NCBI GenBank assembly: GCA_003342815.1
Contig: PTEX01000003.1
Location: 1,324,435 to 1,388,434, forward strand
Length of the DNA: 64,000 nucleotides
DNA from: Eudromia elegans
Lineage: Eukaryota > Chordata > Aves > Tinamiformes > Tinamidae
Direction: 5' to 3'
In this document: piece after piece, positions 1-14,839 of the stretch
Layout: each line of letters opens with the position of its first letter
Position numbering within the stretch: the stretch's first letter is position 1
Notes under the pieces: generated by a model
What the model saw: only the letters and a program-made list of their open reading frames with translations
What the model was told of the DNA's origin: nothing
Database searches by the model: none
Position numbers and translations under genes: made by a program

Positions 1-3000
1 TGTGACTTGCTCAAACACACGACTACTCAACAGATAATGGCCTGCAAGTCTCTTCAAACATCTTTGCTTATTTTAAAGGTCACACGATACAATGAGAAGA
101 ATTTAAATGTTATGTAGATTTGAGATATTCCCCACAAAGAATTTAAATTCCATTCAAAATAGCAGCTTAAGGTTAAGGTTTCATTTTATTTACACAGAAA
201 TGCTACCTAATTTTTTGTATACATTTTTACAGTTTTGAAAGTTTCAGTGACCTTTTATATAGACAGAACAAAATGACATAAAAGGCGACACTGGGTACCT
301 GTCCACAATTTCATATTTAGGGATTGATGATAATACAGAGCTGCAAAAGGCCAGAGACAGTTATTCTATTACTCCTAGTGCTAGTTAATACAGATTAAGA
401 ACCACATGTGCAACTGATGGAAATTTGGCCCCATGTGGCTGTGCTGGATCCTGTGAAATGGTGATCAACTTCCAGGTACAGTGGAATATATAGGAAATAA
501 AGTTTTCTTTCGTATCTATGAAACCACAGATGCCTAACAATAGTTTAGAATGGTGTCATAAAGGTGTAACAGGCTGCAATTTGCAACAAGCCACAATGAA
601 AATATTTATACATCATATTTTCTTATATACACACTCTTGTTTAAACTATAGCTTTTCTTTTCAAATATATTAAATTCTGGATCTAAATTCTTAGCACAAT
701 AAATAGCCCAAATCAGGTACAATAGCTGCATTTTCTTTGTTTCTATCTTAACCGAAATCAAATCAAACTAGTCATCAGTGAATATCATTCATGGCAAAAC
801 TCAGGGATTTCTGATTGCCACTCTGAACTAAATGCAGCAAGCTGAATGTTAAATGGAGAACAGCAGTAACAGCAGCACATTTCCCAGGCAGCTGGCACAT
901 CCAGTAAACCATTACGTCAGGCTACCGGGTATGATTCCCCCTTCTGTAATGTAGTTAAAAATGCCAAACAAATCACGTAATCAGATTGCACATTGCCCAA
1001 CAGTGAGAACACAGAAAAAACTCATGAAGTGAAGCTCTCAGGAGAGTGTTTTGTGACTGCTTATGTTTCCATACAGGGCTGGAAACATCTCCTTCAAAGC
1101 CCTCCATGGCTAGTGAGCTGAGTCAAGCCTGCTGAGAAAGCTGAAGTTTTGGTGTGCAAGGATGAGCTGTTTCCAGTGCCATTCTTACATCAATATACAT
1201 CTCCTCTCCTGGACATTTACAGTATAAAATTGCTACACAAATATAGCCAGAGATGCAAACATATAATGCACCTAATAATACACATGATACTTTTTAGACT
1301 GCAGTTTGCTAAAAAATATTAATGGAAAGTCATGAGATCCTAAGTCTCTAAACTTTGACTAATTCTGCAGGAGATTGGGAGCGCAAGAGAAGCTGCCTAG
1401 AAGCTGCTTTCCTTCAGCTACCTAAACAGTCCAAAGTGCTCTGAAAATGCACTCAGTGCGCACTGAGGGCTCAGCTCATACACATGTTCATGGTCCACAT
1501 AATCTACAGAAACAACAAATCCCTGCACTGATTGACTTCCAAAACTCCCAGAGACACATCCTCCAGGTGTAATTTACACTGTTACCTGAAGTGTAAACGA
1601 ATGAAAAGTAGTGAGATATTGATGTGCTTCACCTTTGCAGCATGTTGTTCACATGAGCATGGCTCTGTGAGTAATTTTCACACTTGTCTTTTTTTTTCTT
1701 TGAACTATTTTCCTAGGGTTATGTTGGTTTTTTTCTGTTCTACCGTTTCAAAATATTGCTCCTTCAGCTTCATCTGGCTGCCTTCTGTTGTCACATCTAG
1801 TCATATCTTTGGGCCTGACTGTAAAACGCACTGCACAAAGTGGAGCCTTTTCTCAAAAGAGCAGTCTGAGAGATAAGGCATGGCAAATCAAAATCACAGG
1901 CTGCAGAACAGAAAAGAAACGGCATCAAATTTACACCATTCTCAGTAGGACAAGGCCAGACTTCTTTCCATCTGAATAACTGCTATCAGCTTTCAATTTT
2001 CAATGCAGCAGCAGTAACATCCTCCTAATCTTTGCCTAGCTACATATATCAGTTTCCATTTCACCAGTATAAATTCAGATCTGCTTACTGAAGTGAGGAA
2101 TATCATTTCTTCAATAGAGGTGAAGTGCATGCATTTCTTCATATGCTTGTATTAATTTGCTATAAATAGTAAATAAATAAAAACCACCAAATAATTCTAG
2201 TTCATAATGGACTATTCAGATGTGCAAAATCCAATAGTTGTGTTCTTTTTCAAGGTCATGACAGTCCCTACAGCTAATGGTAAGTGACTCATCTAAACGA
2301 GCGTGCTTTGTGCCATACTGAGCATAGTGGAGCTGCAGCCCTAGCCCAGCCTGGGTAACAGAAAATGCATCAGTGCTAGTTCTGGCCAGATGAAAGAGTT
2401 TGGCAGAAAAATGCACTTGTCTGGAGCCAGCTCAGGTATTTGTGACAGTCAAGTGTTGTGTGGCGTTGACATACACTGACATACACAGTGACATAACCTG
2501 AGGATGGGATTTATCTCGTTTCATTTCAGCAGATGAAAAGTCGGAGTCCAGGTTCAAGCAGCTGCCTAAGCTCCCGCTACAGTCAGAGAAGAAAAAAAAA
2601 TGGAAATAACCTGACTGTAGCAGACTGCAAGGCCATACCACCATTAGAGCAAATTAATGAATTTTTAGTTTTGAAAAACATAAGAGTTGATGGTAACTGA
2701 AAATCAATTAAAAAAACCCTATGGACTCAGTACCTCCATATAGCCAAATAAACAGAGCCCAGACGAAAGGATGACAGAATCCAGAACTACTAATCCTGCT
2801 CTCCAAGATGTAAGAACAGTGCCAAGGAGCCACTCACACCCTTTTGGCTACCGGGCTAGTCGAGTTAGGGCACACCAGATTCCCACCTCAAGGGCGCGCA
2901 GGGCAGGGCAGGGCACTGCGGGTCCTGCTCCGCCACCTCCGACTCTCCCATCCAGAAGCCCCCGGGCCAGGTACAGCCAGATCTGAAGGGGCGGTTGCCT

Positions 3001-3462
3001 CTCCCATCTCAGACCAGGCTTTGAGGCCTGGCTGAGCTGTGACCGCTCCTTTTTGCTATCTGTATGTGTGTGTCTCTTTACACACATCTATATTATAGCG
3101 GTGTTATGTTCCAGAAAGTATAGGAGCTGCTGACGTGACCTGATAAAAAAGGCAGCCAGGACCCATCTGTTCGCCAGATCTCAATGTCAAGGTATAACTA
3201 ACTTGAAATGCCTTCACACAGAAACAACATGTTTAAACAACTAAAATAATAAATATAACTCAGTTTTTAATAAAAATACGTGTTAGTTGCTTCTTCACAA
3301 ATTTCAGCTGAGTAGTGTGCGTGCATTCTAGAGAGGAGCTCCACACCTCTCCTTCCCGCTTATCCGGGAGGGATCAGTCAGGCATTCGGGGTTCCCAGAA
3401 CCCTCAAAGTCACAGCAGTTATTCTTTGCTTATTCTCCCCCTCCCCTACCCCTTTTGTTTCT

Positions 3463-3485
3463 AAAAAAAAAAAAAAAAAAAAAAA
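3463..3485. repeat. poly(A) run, 23 nt
   Basis: The longest homopolymer in the window, preceded by a pyrimidine-rich ccccctcccctacccctttt-type stretch. No retroelement body was recognised. Confidence 0.9.
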
Positions 3486-4746
3486 GATACAGATTTTGTT
3501 AATTAAAATTCCTGATCTTTTTGCTGCATGAATACTGGCTATTGTTACTTTCTAAAATAATCTTTTGTGGATTTAACAAATGTCAGACTTTCATCAGCAT
3601 TCTGCACCAGGATTCTGGTTTAGAGAGCTCTCAAAACTCCATTAGAATAGAAGCAACCCACTGATGCAAATGAGTTATTTGAAAACAGCTTCCCTACATC
3701 AGCCTATTATACAGTGCGTCAAAGTTGACTCTCCATAATTTTACTATGTGGGCTTTATTTAATGTTTTAATGTAGGTTAGTTAATAAACTTCTCCTGGTT
3801 TTCTCTATATACAGCTCTAATTCAGTCTAAGCCCCTTTAATTATTTTAATACCCTGTTGTTCAGTTTGGGGAATTTGTTCAGATTCACAGACATTTAATA
3901 TATAAATGAGTTCAACACTGAACACATGGAAAGAGAGGGAACAAGTTGTCTAAGTAGAAATGCAATGAGAATTGCATATGAGAACATTTTTTTTTTCCTG
4001 TGAATACTAAGAGAATGATTTAAATTTGAATTTAAACATTATTTTACACTGTGCAATGTGACATGTAACAGAAGAATATAATATAGACTACTTAATTCAG
4101 CTGTTGTTTAGAAAGAGAAAATGGGCCCCTAATGACATGGGGCCAACTCTGATTTTTCTTACATCTGCACAAATACAGGGTCACTCTGCGATCCCCTCTA
4201 GATTAACTTCACAGCTGAGATTTCACAGGAGTGTGTCAGGTGAGCACAAATCAGCTGATGTGTGCACCCACCTGCTCTAAAATCTTTTGTAATTAAATTA
4301 CCATCGTGGTTCTTGGTAGAAGATAAGTATTATTAAACAGATTACAGAAAAACAGCTTAATAAAATGTTAAGCTGTTTAATTGCAGTAATTAAAACCAGC
4401 TTTGATACGAGTTACTCAGACTTTCACAAAAAGCCAAATAACACTTAAAATGAATGAAGTTTTCACAGTGAGGGAAAAAAAAAAAAGAGATATTTCTTTA
4501 GAGAACTGAATCTACTATTTTGAATAGCTCACACTCAAACTTGTGGTTTCCAACATCCATATGGTCTGACAATTGGCCTCCTGCTTTCCTTTCCCAAACC
4601 AAACATGGGAATAGAAACAAATGCAGAGAAAACATAAGAATGGCCACATCAGGACTAACCAAAGGTTTATTTATTTGGTGTCCTATCTGTCAGCCTGGCT
4701 AGTACTAGTGCATAAGAAGCTTGCATAAAAAAACATACAGAACAAA

Positions 4747-4813
4747 TATATATATATGTGTGTGTGTATTTGTTTACATACATATAGATGTACATATACA
4801 CATATATATATGA
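4747..4813. repeat. AT/TG microsatellite region
   Basis: A mix of (ta)n and (tg)n followed by tacata/catata units: a compound dinucleotide microsatellite with interruptions. Confidence 0.85.
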
Positions 4814-7800
4814 AAGAACCTACAAGTTTCACTGACCTAGGTAGTTTAGAGTCTTCTTGAGTTAGAGGCTTTTGTATTTAATTGCTAGGTCCACCACACT
4901 TGAATTTGTCTATTTGCTTTCTGCACCAGAACACACATTGGGCCAACACGATATCCTATAGGATAAGACCCACAATTAACATATGCTTTCTGTAAAAAAC
5001 CAGCTTGCTCCTGTTCGTTTTAGACTCCCTGCTTGATAACTGCATGCAGTGCTCCTGCCTTGTGAGAATAGTTAATAAATCATTGTGTAGTCTCCCTTTC
5101 CACAGTAGCCCTGACTTTGCAGCCCTCATCTCCTTCACTGCCTTTTTTTTTTCCCTAAAAAATATAATTCCATACTTTTCATCGTCACCAATCTTTTTGG
5201 TTTTTGCCTTCCTTGTTCTACCTCTATACCTTTTCTGAGGCTGTGCTGCATCTGAGATCCATCCAGCAGAATAACTACATTTTCTGCTCTCCTTTGTTAT
5301 ATTCTTTTCCTAGTAATGATGACATTTATGTCTAGGGGGAAAAACATAGGACTTGTTGACTACAGAATCAAAACAGAGTCCAAGAAAGTTAAAATTAATT
5401 TCAAATTTGAGATTACTTACTAAGAAATAAACTTTCACACATCTTTAAAAAACATGTAAGTTTTAAACAGTGAGGAAAATACCTTTCTTCTAATTTGGAG
5501 GGTTTCAATTTCTAAATACCTGTCCTCAGAGAGTGATATGAGAAAGCAGTGACCAGCTTGGGGAGCTTGAACTCAGGGACCTAGACCTCTTCTAATGCAT
5601 AACTTTTGGGTCAGGCTCTAGGCTAGCACAGTGTGGTGCCCTGCAGAACTGTTAGAAAATCCCGTTTGAATTTCAGGTGTGCTTAACATAGGCAGAAAAA
5701 TATAAAGCTAGACAGTAATTTTCATAGTTCATCAATGCCACAGGAAGACATGAAACTATAGAGAAAAAAAAATGAGGATTTTTTTCTAACTAGGAAATTC
5801 TTTGAAAGTGTGTAAAGTTTTGTCACAGGATGAAGGAAAGAAAGTAGCTCTGATGTTAGCAAAAAGGTAACAAATACATCAAAAGAATCCAGCAAACACG
5901 CCTGGGAGAGAACTGAAATGTTAGATAAAGCAAGAGCAATGCCTTTGCAGACCTGCACCAACAGATGACAGATTGAAAGGTCAACACGTTTCACTAAAGA
6001 ACACTCTGCTATGGGATCTGATGTAAATTGTTCAATTAATGCAATTAGTTTTTATACAAAGTTTATGTATGTGTGTCTATATATGGAGAGATTTAATATA
6101 TACTGCCAAACTTCAACTGGAATGAAAAAAACACCTCCTTTCTCTCCAGGAAAAGACACCCTGCCTTCCTTCCAGGGTATTCTGGGCTATCCCGAGGAGA
6201 CTGAACTGGAAGGATGACCATAGCCTAATTATCCAGCAAAGCCACTGGCTCTAGTTACATAAGGGACCTGTGAGACAAACTCTCACATGTACAAAGTCCT
6301 GGTGAGGAAAAAGAAGCTGCAGAGAGATGACGACTCCCAGAGAAAACCTTCGCAGGACCAGCACCCTTGGGAAAAAGAATATTTGACAGAAGCACCTAAA
6401 CAAATGGGCCAGTAGGAAGAGAAAGTCGTTCTCCCTTTGAATTCTGTATGAGCAAGGATGGGCTTTCTGAGAGAGGAGAAAAGATCTGAAGCAGGAAAAT
6501 TTAAGTGCAATGGGCAACTTCCATAGCCTTACAAAAAAAGGTGCATGTGAGGAAATTTGCAATACACACAGAAGGCAAATGACAGAAAACATGAACTGGG
6601 GCAGATGCAGGACATCTTATTGTGAGTCATTAGCTTATGAGATCTTGAGAAGTCTGGAGTCACTGTTCAGCTCAGAAAGACTGAACATACTCTTTTTGGA
6701 CTATTTTATTACTATGACTCCATTACGGGGCCCACAGAGGCTTAGGTTATATTCCAGGCTGCTCCTGAGTGCTCAGATAACACACAGCTCTCATTGCAGG
6801 AAACCCGGCTCGGTCTCCAGCAGTCTCAAACACCAGGTAATTGGTCGGTGCCTTTCGCAGTTCTCCGCACCCCCGGGTGAGTGTCCAGCGCAGTGTCAGG
6901 AAGCACAGGCCCCAGCAGCTTCTCCGTGGCCGCCTGTGTCTGCTACCGGAGGTTCCCGAGTAGCTTAGAGAGGGAAGAGCCGCCCCACAAACCATGACCA
7001 CCAAATGCCGTGGGGGAACCAAAGACAGGGCACAGAACAGGAGGTCTTTGCTCAGCACCTAACAATTGGCAGCTCTGATACCAACAGCCATCAAAGACGG
7101 TTCTGCATCTTCTGTTAGTCATATTAATCTCTCTTTTTCATTTACTTTTGATATTTCACTACTGTACTACTCGTTGTTCATCCAAGACGAACCTTAACAT
7201 AAAGGCTCTTTTACACCTTAGAGGAGGAGATCATACCTTAATCCATACACTTCCATTAGCACCCAAAAGCTATCAAATTAAATTATTTTAAATTATGAAC
7301 ATTAACAAACTTGGTCTCATGGCTGAATGTCAGCAGTACTCAAGTTATCTCACAGAAAAGACATAAGAGCAAGGGATTTTTAGAAAAGGATCCTCTGCTT
7401 TCAAACATAGTTCTGTTCTCATCCAAGAGATTTGGAATTTGCTGACTTTGAGGGGATTCTCTGAACCTTTCTTCTCCTTTAGGATTTTGAAAAGGAGAAC
7501 GGAAAGATAAGAGGAGAAATTTATAGCTTTTAATCCCAATGGACTTTGAGTAAAAATAATAATTTAGACTTCTAAAAATGTATCCAAAAAGCTCTTTAAG
7601 TTACATCCGGGGTGATCAAAGTTTACAAATTAAAATAATTTTCAAAAGCAGTACTATGTGAAAAGATCACATAAAAGAAAATTAAGAAAATTAAGGAATT
7701 GTACTGAGAACTGTAGTACTAAAAAATGGTTTGTTCCATGAGATAGCCTTTAGCAGCCTTTAATATCAAATTGGCAATATGTAGAATGTAACTGTGTCAT

Positions 7801-10800
7801 CAGAGGCAAGTGGAGGCTTTAGTCTCCATTTATTTCAGGTCCAATTATCTCAATTTGAACCCAAAATCTGTTTTAGCATTTTGATGGGAGAGAGGGTTGT
7901 CTTCTGGGACAGTAATATACAGCTGGAAGGGTTTTCTTGGGTCATAAAGGGAAGTGTCTCGCTACAGGACTTTAAAATCCATCAAATTAGAAGAGATTTC
8001 ATATTTGCACTAGCATATTTTTTCCCTGGTCACCCATTAGAAAATATTAGACTTTGCAACAACTGCCCTATTGCCATTTGCATCTACAAGAGCAACAAAG
8101 CAGGCCTCAGGATCTGACTCTGTGCTTGCAACAGCCCTGCTTAGGAAGATCAACTAATGAGAACACCTGGGTCTGACTGCAAAGCAACCTTTCTAATCAG
8201 CAAGGTGGTGAGGAAAAGCAAAGTTAAACGTAAATTATCCGGAGTAAAATGATGTCCATACATAATAAGTATGATATTGTAAGTGCTGAATATGATGAAT
8301 CTGAGTAAATGATATGAAAATCAGATTAATAGATTTTTGAAAGAGTTGAACAGTAGGAAACACATCTGTTTCTCCTCTTGATTAAAATACTTTTCAAGAC
8401 CTTTTGATTAAAAAGCTGCAGTCTCAAGATGACACAATTACTATTTAACATTGTATTTAATTCTTCTTCAAAATCAAAAGATAATCTACATGCCCATGAC
8501 CTCCAAATGATGAACCTGAGGGTGAAATGAAGTTGAATTCCTGTTCCTTTTACCGTTCTCAAATGTCTGTACTGGCTATTTATTTTCAGTACAAACAGAA
8601 ATAACACTGTAATTATCCCTCTATGGTAAAATTTTTGTTAATGTATCAGAAGTTTTTTAAAAAGAATACTGGCATAAACACTTGCATTGTGAAATGGCTC
8701 CATTCGGTTTATGTCTGGTTCTTTGCCGATAAAAACTTACAACAGTATGTCTATATTGTTTTGCTATTACTGCAAGTTACCACTTTTGTGAACAAATACA
8801 GTATTGTTCATTTTCAAGAAGTAGAAGGAAATACAGTCATTCTTCTCTAAATTATTGAGACCATACTATGTAATTATTAGCAACATAACTTGTTAATTCT
8901 GATATGTTTATTAGGAGCAGATGAAGCAAAATACAATAATGTTCTTAAATTCATCCCAAATTAACGTCCTGCTGACTAGAATAAAACTAAAATGTCATTG
9001 CTTGGTACTATGAAACAAAATATAGATGTGTGGATGTATAAGAGAGAAGTTTACTGGCTTACAATTAGTGCATATTGGACAATACAAATGAAGGAAGGTG
9101 CAGCATATTTTCTGGAGATGGGAGGGTGTCAACTGTGCAGAAGTGCCACACGTTTCGCAAAACAAGCAGGAAGCTGATGCTGTAATAGTAGTGCAGGTTG
9201 GTTAGAGTCTTGTTAGGCATTTGACACACTTTCCACATTGACCATGCACAAAACTAGTGAACAGGGTTACTCTCCGGATAGAAGTCACTTCCATGAAGCG
9301 CTACTCTGCCTGGTAGATTATCTTCATTTCAGTTCCCAGTACAGTATTCCCTGAAAACTTTCCCCTCAGAACATTCATCTTGCCTTCTTCTCATAACACA
9401 ATAATCTAAACCCTTTTCTTTTTCTGTGAACTATAGTGCTACATTTATAAGGAGAATGAGGGAGAGGATGATCTTTTTCTTGCCCCATGATAAACATTCT
9501 CCATTTCCCAAAATTACTAGATTTTACTTCTTCTTTCATCAGCAGGAATGTTCACATGGCCAGTTTTGTTTTCTAGCCACTGAATAATCATCTAACCCAA
9601 GCCTGAGGGCCTAGGAATGCAAAACAGATAACATCTGTCTAGACCGTAAGCATGCAAAATTGTATATTGTAATGAAGCAAAGAAATGTATTTGTGCCATC
9701 TAAATAGATAGTGACAATACACTCCTCACCACACTCTTCCTATAGTTGTAACCAACATAATTTGCCATTTTTTCTTGAGTCTAAATGTTATCCATGCATG
9801 CACTTTGATGTCAGAGTGAAAAGAAGTACCTCAATGAGCGAATGTGAAGAATCGGGAAGGCTGATGAAAGGAAGGATACTGGGCTTGAACTTACAGTGAC
9901 AAGGAAAGTAACGTGGTCAGAGCAGCAAATTAGGAAGATGATTGTAATTACTAAGTACTCAAGGGCATGCTGACTTACTGGAGAAACCAAGCAATACCGA
10001 ATATGGGAAAGAAAATGATTACATTGCATAGAACTGTGTAGCCTAAGGCTTGTCTGCTTTGGGTGGCAGAGAAGGAGAAGGCAGGTTGCTATAACACAGC
10101 ATTTTGTCTGCTCTTCTTCCCGTTCAGGGCTTAGACCTTTGCATATCAAAGCTTAAATGCACTTTCAATCCAAAAAGGAGTGAGTGGGAGTAACAGTCAT
10201 CACTAAGAAATCATTTACACACCTGCATGTGAGTCACTCCCTTCCATCTTAGAACAGTTCTGGGGCTTTCTTCACTCATGACCTAAATAAATTAACTTTT
10301 TGCATATGATCTGAATATAGAGAAGGAGCTGTAGCTTGTTTCTGAAGCCAGCTCTTGACAGATTAGAGGAAGAAATTTCACCACAATGGTTACTGCAAAT
10401 TTTCTTATAAAATGGTCTTAAGAACCAACACAGGACAGAGAAATAATGCATAGAAAAGTTACAGAAATTAAGCTGTTGCTTGTCTACCAAAGTCAGACTA
10501 GGCACAGTTACATATTCACTTTCTCCCTGTGTCTCAATTTGGAAAGGAGAAAAATTAAAGCACAGTAACATATACCATCTATATAGAAAATATCAGTTTT
10601 CACATATCTACTAATTAATCTACAAATCCAGCCATCCATTGCCACTGCCAGAGCAAGAACATTCGCTGTAGGACATACAGCCCATTTAGGACAGGACATG
10701 ATGCTATTAGTTGCTCTACACTACTTGAATTATATGTTCTTAAATAACTCAGCATGTCTATAATATACCATTACTCGTTAGAAATTAAAGTAATATAATA

Positions 10801-11097
10801 GCTTCAGTTCTTGAGATTTGGTTTTAAATTTGACTGAGATAATGCAGTCCCTCCGAACTTCTCAATGGCCTCCAGCCTCTAACTAGCAACTCTGTGTTTA
10901 GCCCCATACAAGAAGTGAAGAAGACAAATGTTCCATTTCAGGACTGAAACATATTTAACAATGTCAATTACCCTAAAACAATGCACTGAGAGCCCAGGAA
11001 TGCCCAGAGCTGCAACCTGAAAGAGCAGCCCTAGCTGCCAGATGATAAAGTGACAGATAGGAAACCCTGGCAGTTATGTGTGCCATTTCTAGACTAG

Positions 11098-11129
11098 TTT
11101 CCTACAGAAAAGGTTTCCTACAGAAAAGG
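11098..11129. repeat. 16-bp tandem duplication
   Basis: tttcctacagaaaagg is present twice in perfect tandem, followed by a partial third start (ttcctg). Confidence 0.88.
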
Positions 11130-11659
11130 TTCCTGTACATCTGGACACTTCTACCATCCACTAACTTTTGAGCCTGGCATACAATTTTAGTCGCGTTCTG
11201 GAGTCTACAAAGCTTTCAAAGATAACATATTCCTACAAGTTTAATGAAAATAAATGGCTGCAAAGAGCCACAAATTAGTGCCTCCACTGAGATGCCAGAG
11301 TTCTGCTTGGCCTTTGCCAATCTCCATTTACACAGCTCTTCTCTCACTGAGCAGGAGAGCTCCAGGGGTTTAGGAGGTCTGATCAAGGACCGTGATGTGC
11401 TGAGTGAGAGAGCTGAGATTATTGCAGTGTGGGAACAAAAGGCATAGGATGGGTCCTTGAAACTCTAATCTGGTTTCCTGCCAAAAAGAGATAGTGATTT
11501 TCAATTACTCTTCTTGCTTATTGGGAACTACACCACCGTTATGACTGTTCAATATTAAAAATCACCAGGTGATGCACTAACAATAAATAATCACTGAGCA
11601 CAAAATGTGGCAGAAAATGAATGAAGGGCTGGAAAGGGAGAGAGAAGAAAGCATGAAAC

Positions 11660-12130
11660 CTAATGAAAAAAAGAAAATTTCTATTTGAGTCTCTCCTCTA
11701 CCCTGCTTTCTTGGAAGGATTTTCCCAGTCACTCCAAGCGATCTTACATCTCTCACAAAAGATTCTCTCTTACTATATTCTTTCTCAGCTGATCTTCTCT
11801 AACTTTCTTGTTCCTGATTCCACAATCTAACCAGCAGTCAAATCCATGTTATCTTTTGGTCCTCTCCTGCATATGCCTTCCTTCTCTCTTTCAGTGCTAT
11901 AATTCTTGATTTTCCCCATATTCCATGTTCCTCACCTCTTGACACCCTTTCTTACACTAGAGCTGGCTCTGCCATCTCCTGCTGCCGTTCCTCCCCACCA
12001 ATCACCCTGCCTTTCGTGCCGTGGTTCATCTTTGATGAGTGTCTTCTCAACAGGCTGTCTGCCGCTCTTCTCTCACCGCAGAGGCTGAGCCCTTCATCCT
12101 GGAGCTTTACAGTTTTACCCGTCTTACACA
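11660..12130. repeat. pyrimidine-rich stretch
   Basis: Plus strand dominated by C and T in blocks such as ctctcctctaccctgctttc. It resembles the 35-36 kb stretch in style, so it may be another very old LINE remnant, but no block could be matched with confidence. Confidence 0.35.
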
Positions 12131-13659
12131 CCTTGCTAACCTTCCTTTGATATTGATAGCATCCTGCGGTATTAGTACCGTCCTTTCACATTGATTTAAG
12201 ATCAATGTCTTACAAGCCTCTGCTCGCCTAAGAATTACAAGGAACATTTCTGTATTTTTAACCCTGAAATCTTTTGTCTAGAATCTAGATGATTCCCAGG
12301 GGGTTACGGTTTTCAGGCTGACCTCTTATTTTCAGTCAAATCCGAACTCTCTTGGCTGAAATGATACAGTACAACAAAGTGTATTCCCCTCCCTGGTATT
12401 TAGATATATTGGACAGACATACTATAACTCTGGAAGAGAGATGGAGAAAAAGCAGGAAGTGATGGGTGAAGGCAGTAGTGGAAAACTCAGTTAACTGTGC
12501 TGGCAGGAAAGAATGCAAATTGGCTTGAAATGACAAAGGTTTACTAACTCCCTGTAACATCTTTTCATATGACAACAGAATTTTTGGTGACGTGCGAAAG
12601 AATTAACAAAAATAGTTCAACAACTTTCTTGAGTTTACCTGGCTAATCCCTGAGGACAGTTTCAGTCTATGTCATTCACTTCACATTTTCATATAAATAA
12701 GAAAAAGGAATAATAAAAACACAAAAACCTCAGAATTACTAATATGAACATAGAGGCTGCTACAGAACTTACATGCAAGTATTTCAGAGATACTCTGCCA
12801 TCCACTTCATTCTCCTGAATTTAATTATCTGCTTATCTTCGTTAGTTCAAATATAGCTGAATTTAGTCAGGGAGACATCAAACTACCAAGTGTTACAGAG
12901 GGTCTACACAGGCTGATAAACTCTACAAACACTCACAAAGAAATGACTGCATAAAACTTTTTTTCTTAGGCTGTAGTTATGGCAGGAAAGTCTACAGGGC
13001 CACAGCACTGCCCCACAACCACCTTTAAGCCCCCCTCCACATCGATATTTTCATCAAGTGCAGCAAGCGCTCTCCCAGACCGGCACTTCACAAGGAACAT
13101 CCCATGGGATGGATTCCAGCAGATTTCTGGGATGAGGAAGCCTTAACTACAGATCTCTGCCGGGTCTTGCTCTCAACAAGGCAGACCTTTAAACCTTAGG
13201 TAGAGGTTTAAATTCATCTCTCTATCAAAGAGACAACAAGCGTAGTGGCAAAAGTCAAATACCAACTCACCCCATTTAAGAAAATTTATTTCAAAACTGC
13301 AAAAATTCTCTTCCTGTAGGGTTCTGTTAAGACCCTTTCAGGACAAAAGAATCTTTTACAAGATAAATTATTCCACCCTGTGAGTGCGAAGTTTCAAAAA
13401 CAGAACTTTTGAAATGACTGAAAAAAATAAAACATGTCAATGTTTAGATCAAGTCCTAACACTTGATATGTATGCTTATGACAAAAGAGTTTGTATTTGT
13501 CATCGATACACTTTAGAACTCAGTGATTAAAACAATGCAATATAAAAAGACCTATATTTTCTTCTGATGCTCTTAAACTATAGCACGTTTTTATGCCATA
13601 TTAAAACAAACAGACAAAAAGATTATTGCCTTGCCCTATTAAAGAAAACCAGGGTATTT

Positions 13660-13735
13660 TTCAAATACATTATGTTTTTAAACATAATACATAATGTATT
13701 TATGTAAATATATTATGTTTTCTGTTCAATACATC
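13660..13735. repeat. AT-rich inverted repeats
   Basis: Contains an arm pair attatgttt / aaacataat at 13669-13688 with a 2-nt loop, followed by further tacataatgta-type palindromic units. It could extrude as a cruciform. No gene is associated. Confidence 0.65.
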
Positions 13736-14817
13736 AGCTAATTATGACACTTCCTTAATCATGGAAGGTTTCACATAAAATCGTGTTGGAATTTTACATT
13801 TCACAAAATACTCAAGATATTCACCCTACAAAAATACTGATATTAGCTATTAATTAATTTAATTAATCACAGAGAAATCATTTTTCCTTCACGGTACAAA
13901 CTTATTTTTCACAGGTCTTATTGCTGCAAATATTACCAAGAGGAGTGCTTATTACTGTGAATATCTTCAATTAAGTCTCAATGTGATTTCACAGACTGAG
14001 CTAAAAATAATTTTTGCTGGCATAAATTCTACCTAGATAATGGCAAAATCTAAATATTACATTCCTGTAATTAGGAAACTGGATGAAATTTGAATATAAC
14101 CTTTTGAGCTGAGTTTTAATTCATATAAGAGTACATACATAATTTAGTATTTCATAGAGTATTCAAGAGCTTGTAACAGTAAAAAAAGATTCATTTTCTA
14201 TAAACACTTTCAGGAATAACTAACAATTCTCTAAAATAGGTACAAAAACACACTTCTCACAATTGTTAAGAATTTTTATGTTTTGAGTACTTTAGAATAA
14301 AAGTTAAGATTGCCAAGAAAATATCTCCCAGAGGTTCAGTTCACCTTATGCAGATACAGAAAGAACACAAAGGATTAGCTGGCAAAAGGAAAAAAATGTA
14401 TTTTTACGTGCATTAAGAAGTCATTCCCATTTCCCTGAATGTTCTCTAACAGCAGGAATGACTTGAGAGCAACTTGTGTGTTTTTTCCTATTATACTATG
14501 CATTGAATGACTATTTTTTGCTTCTTAACACTCTTGAACAGGACAAGACAGCTTAACTCAACTTGAGCTGGCAACTGCTTTATTTTATAAAGCTTGAGAG
14601 GAGAAGAAACAGAATCTCTGTCCTGGTCTGCATCCCACTCTTCTCCTTTTTTACACTACAACCTAGAGGACTAATCCAGGATCAGGGAAGATCTGGATTC
14701 AGAGATCCTCCACTGCTGGAAAAGACTGTAGCACTGTCTACTTTCCTGCAGAGTACACAGCACACTTCAACTCCAGTGTTTGGTAGTGAGAATAAATCCT
14801 ACCCTACCAATGGAAGT

Positions 14818-14839
14818 CATTCTTTGCATGCAAAGAATG
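14818..14839. repeat. perfect 22-bp palindrome centred on TTTGCATGCAAA
   Basis: The left half cattctttgca is the exact reverse complement of the right half, with no spacer. Its centre carries two overlapping POU/octamer-like half sites (TTTGCAT and ATGCAAA). Function is unknown. Confidence 0.85.

Noticed and set aside
2844..3087. Minus-strand frame with a RSQLSQASK stretch resembling the RIM2 SQLSQT end
   Set aside because: Only a few residues match, without splice sites or flanking RIM sequence. The true SQLSQT lies in the 242-nt exon.
6510..6968. Plus-strand open frame of 152 codons, including a 37-nt exon-like piece (6800-6836) bounded by TTGCAG and GTAATT
   Set aside because: There is no recognisable domain, the composition shifts half way, and 37 nt is not divisible by three. 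It is a GC-richer patch; the splice-like edges can occur by chance.
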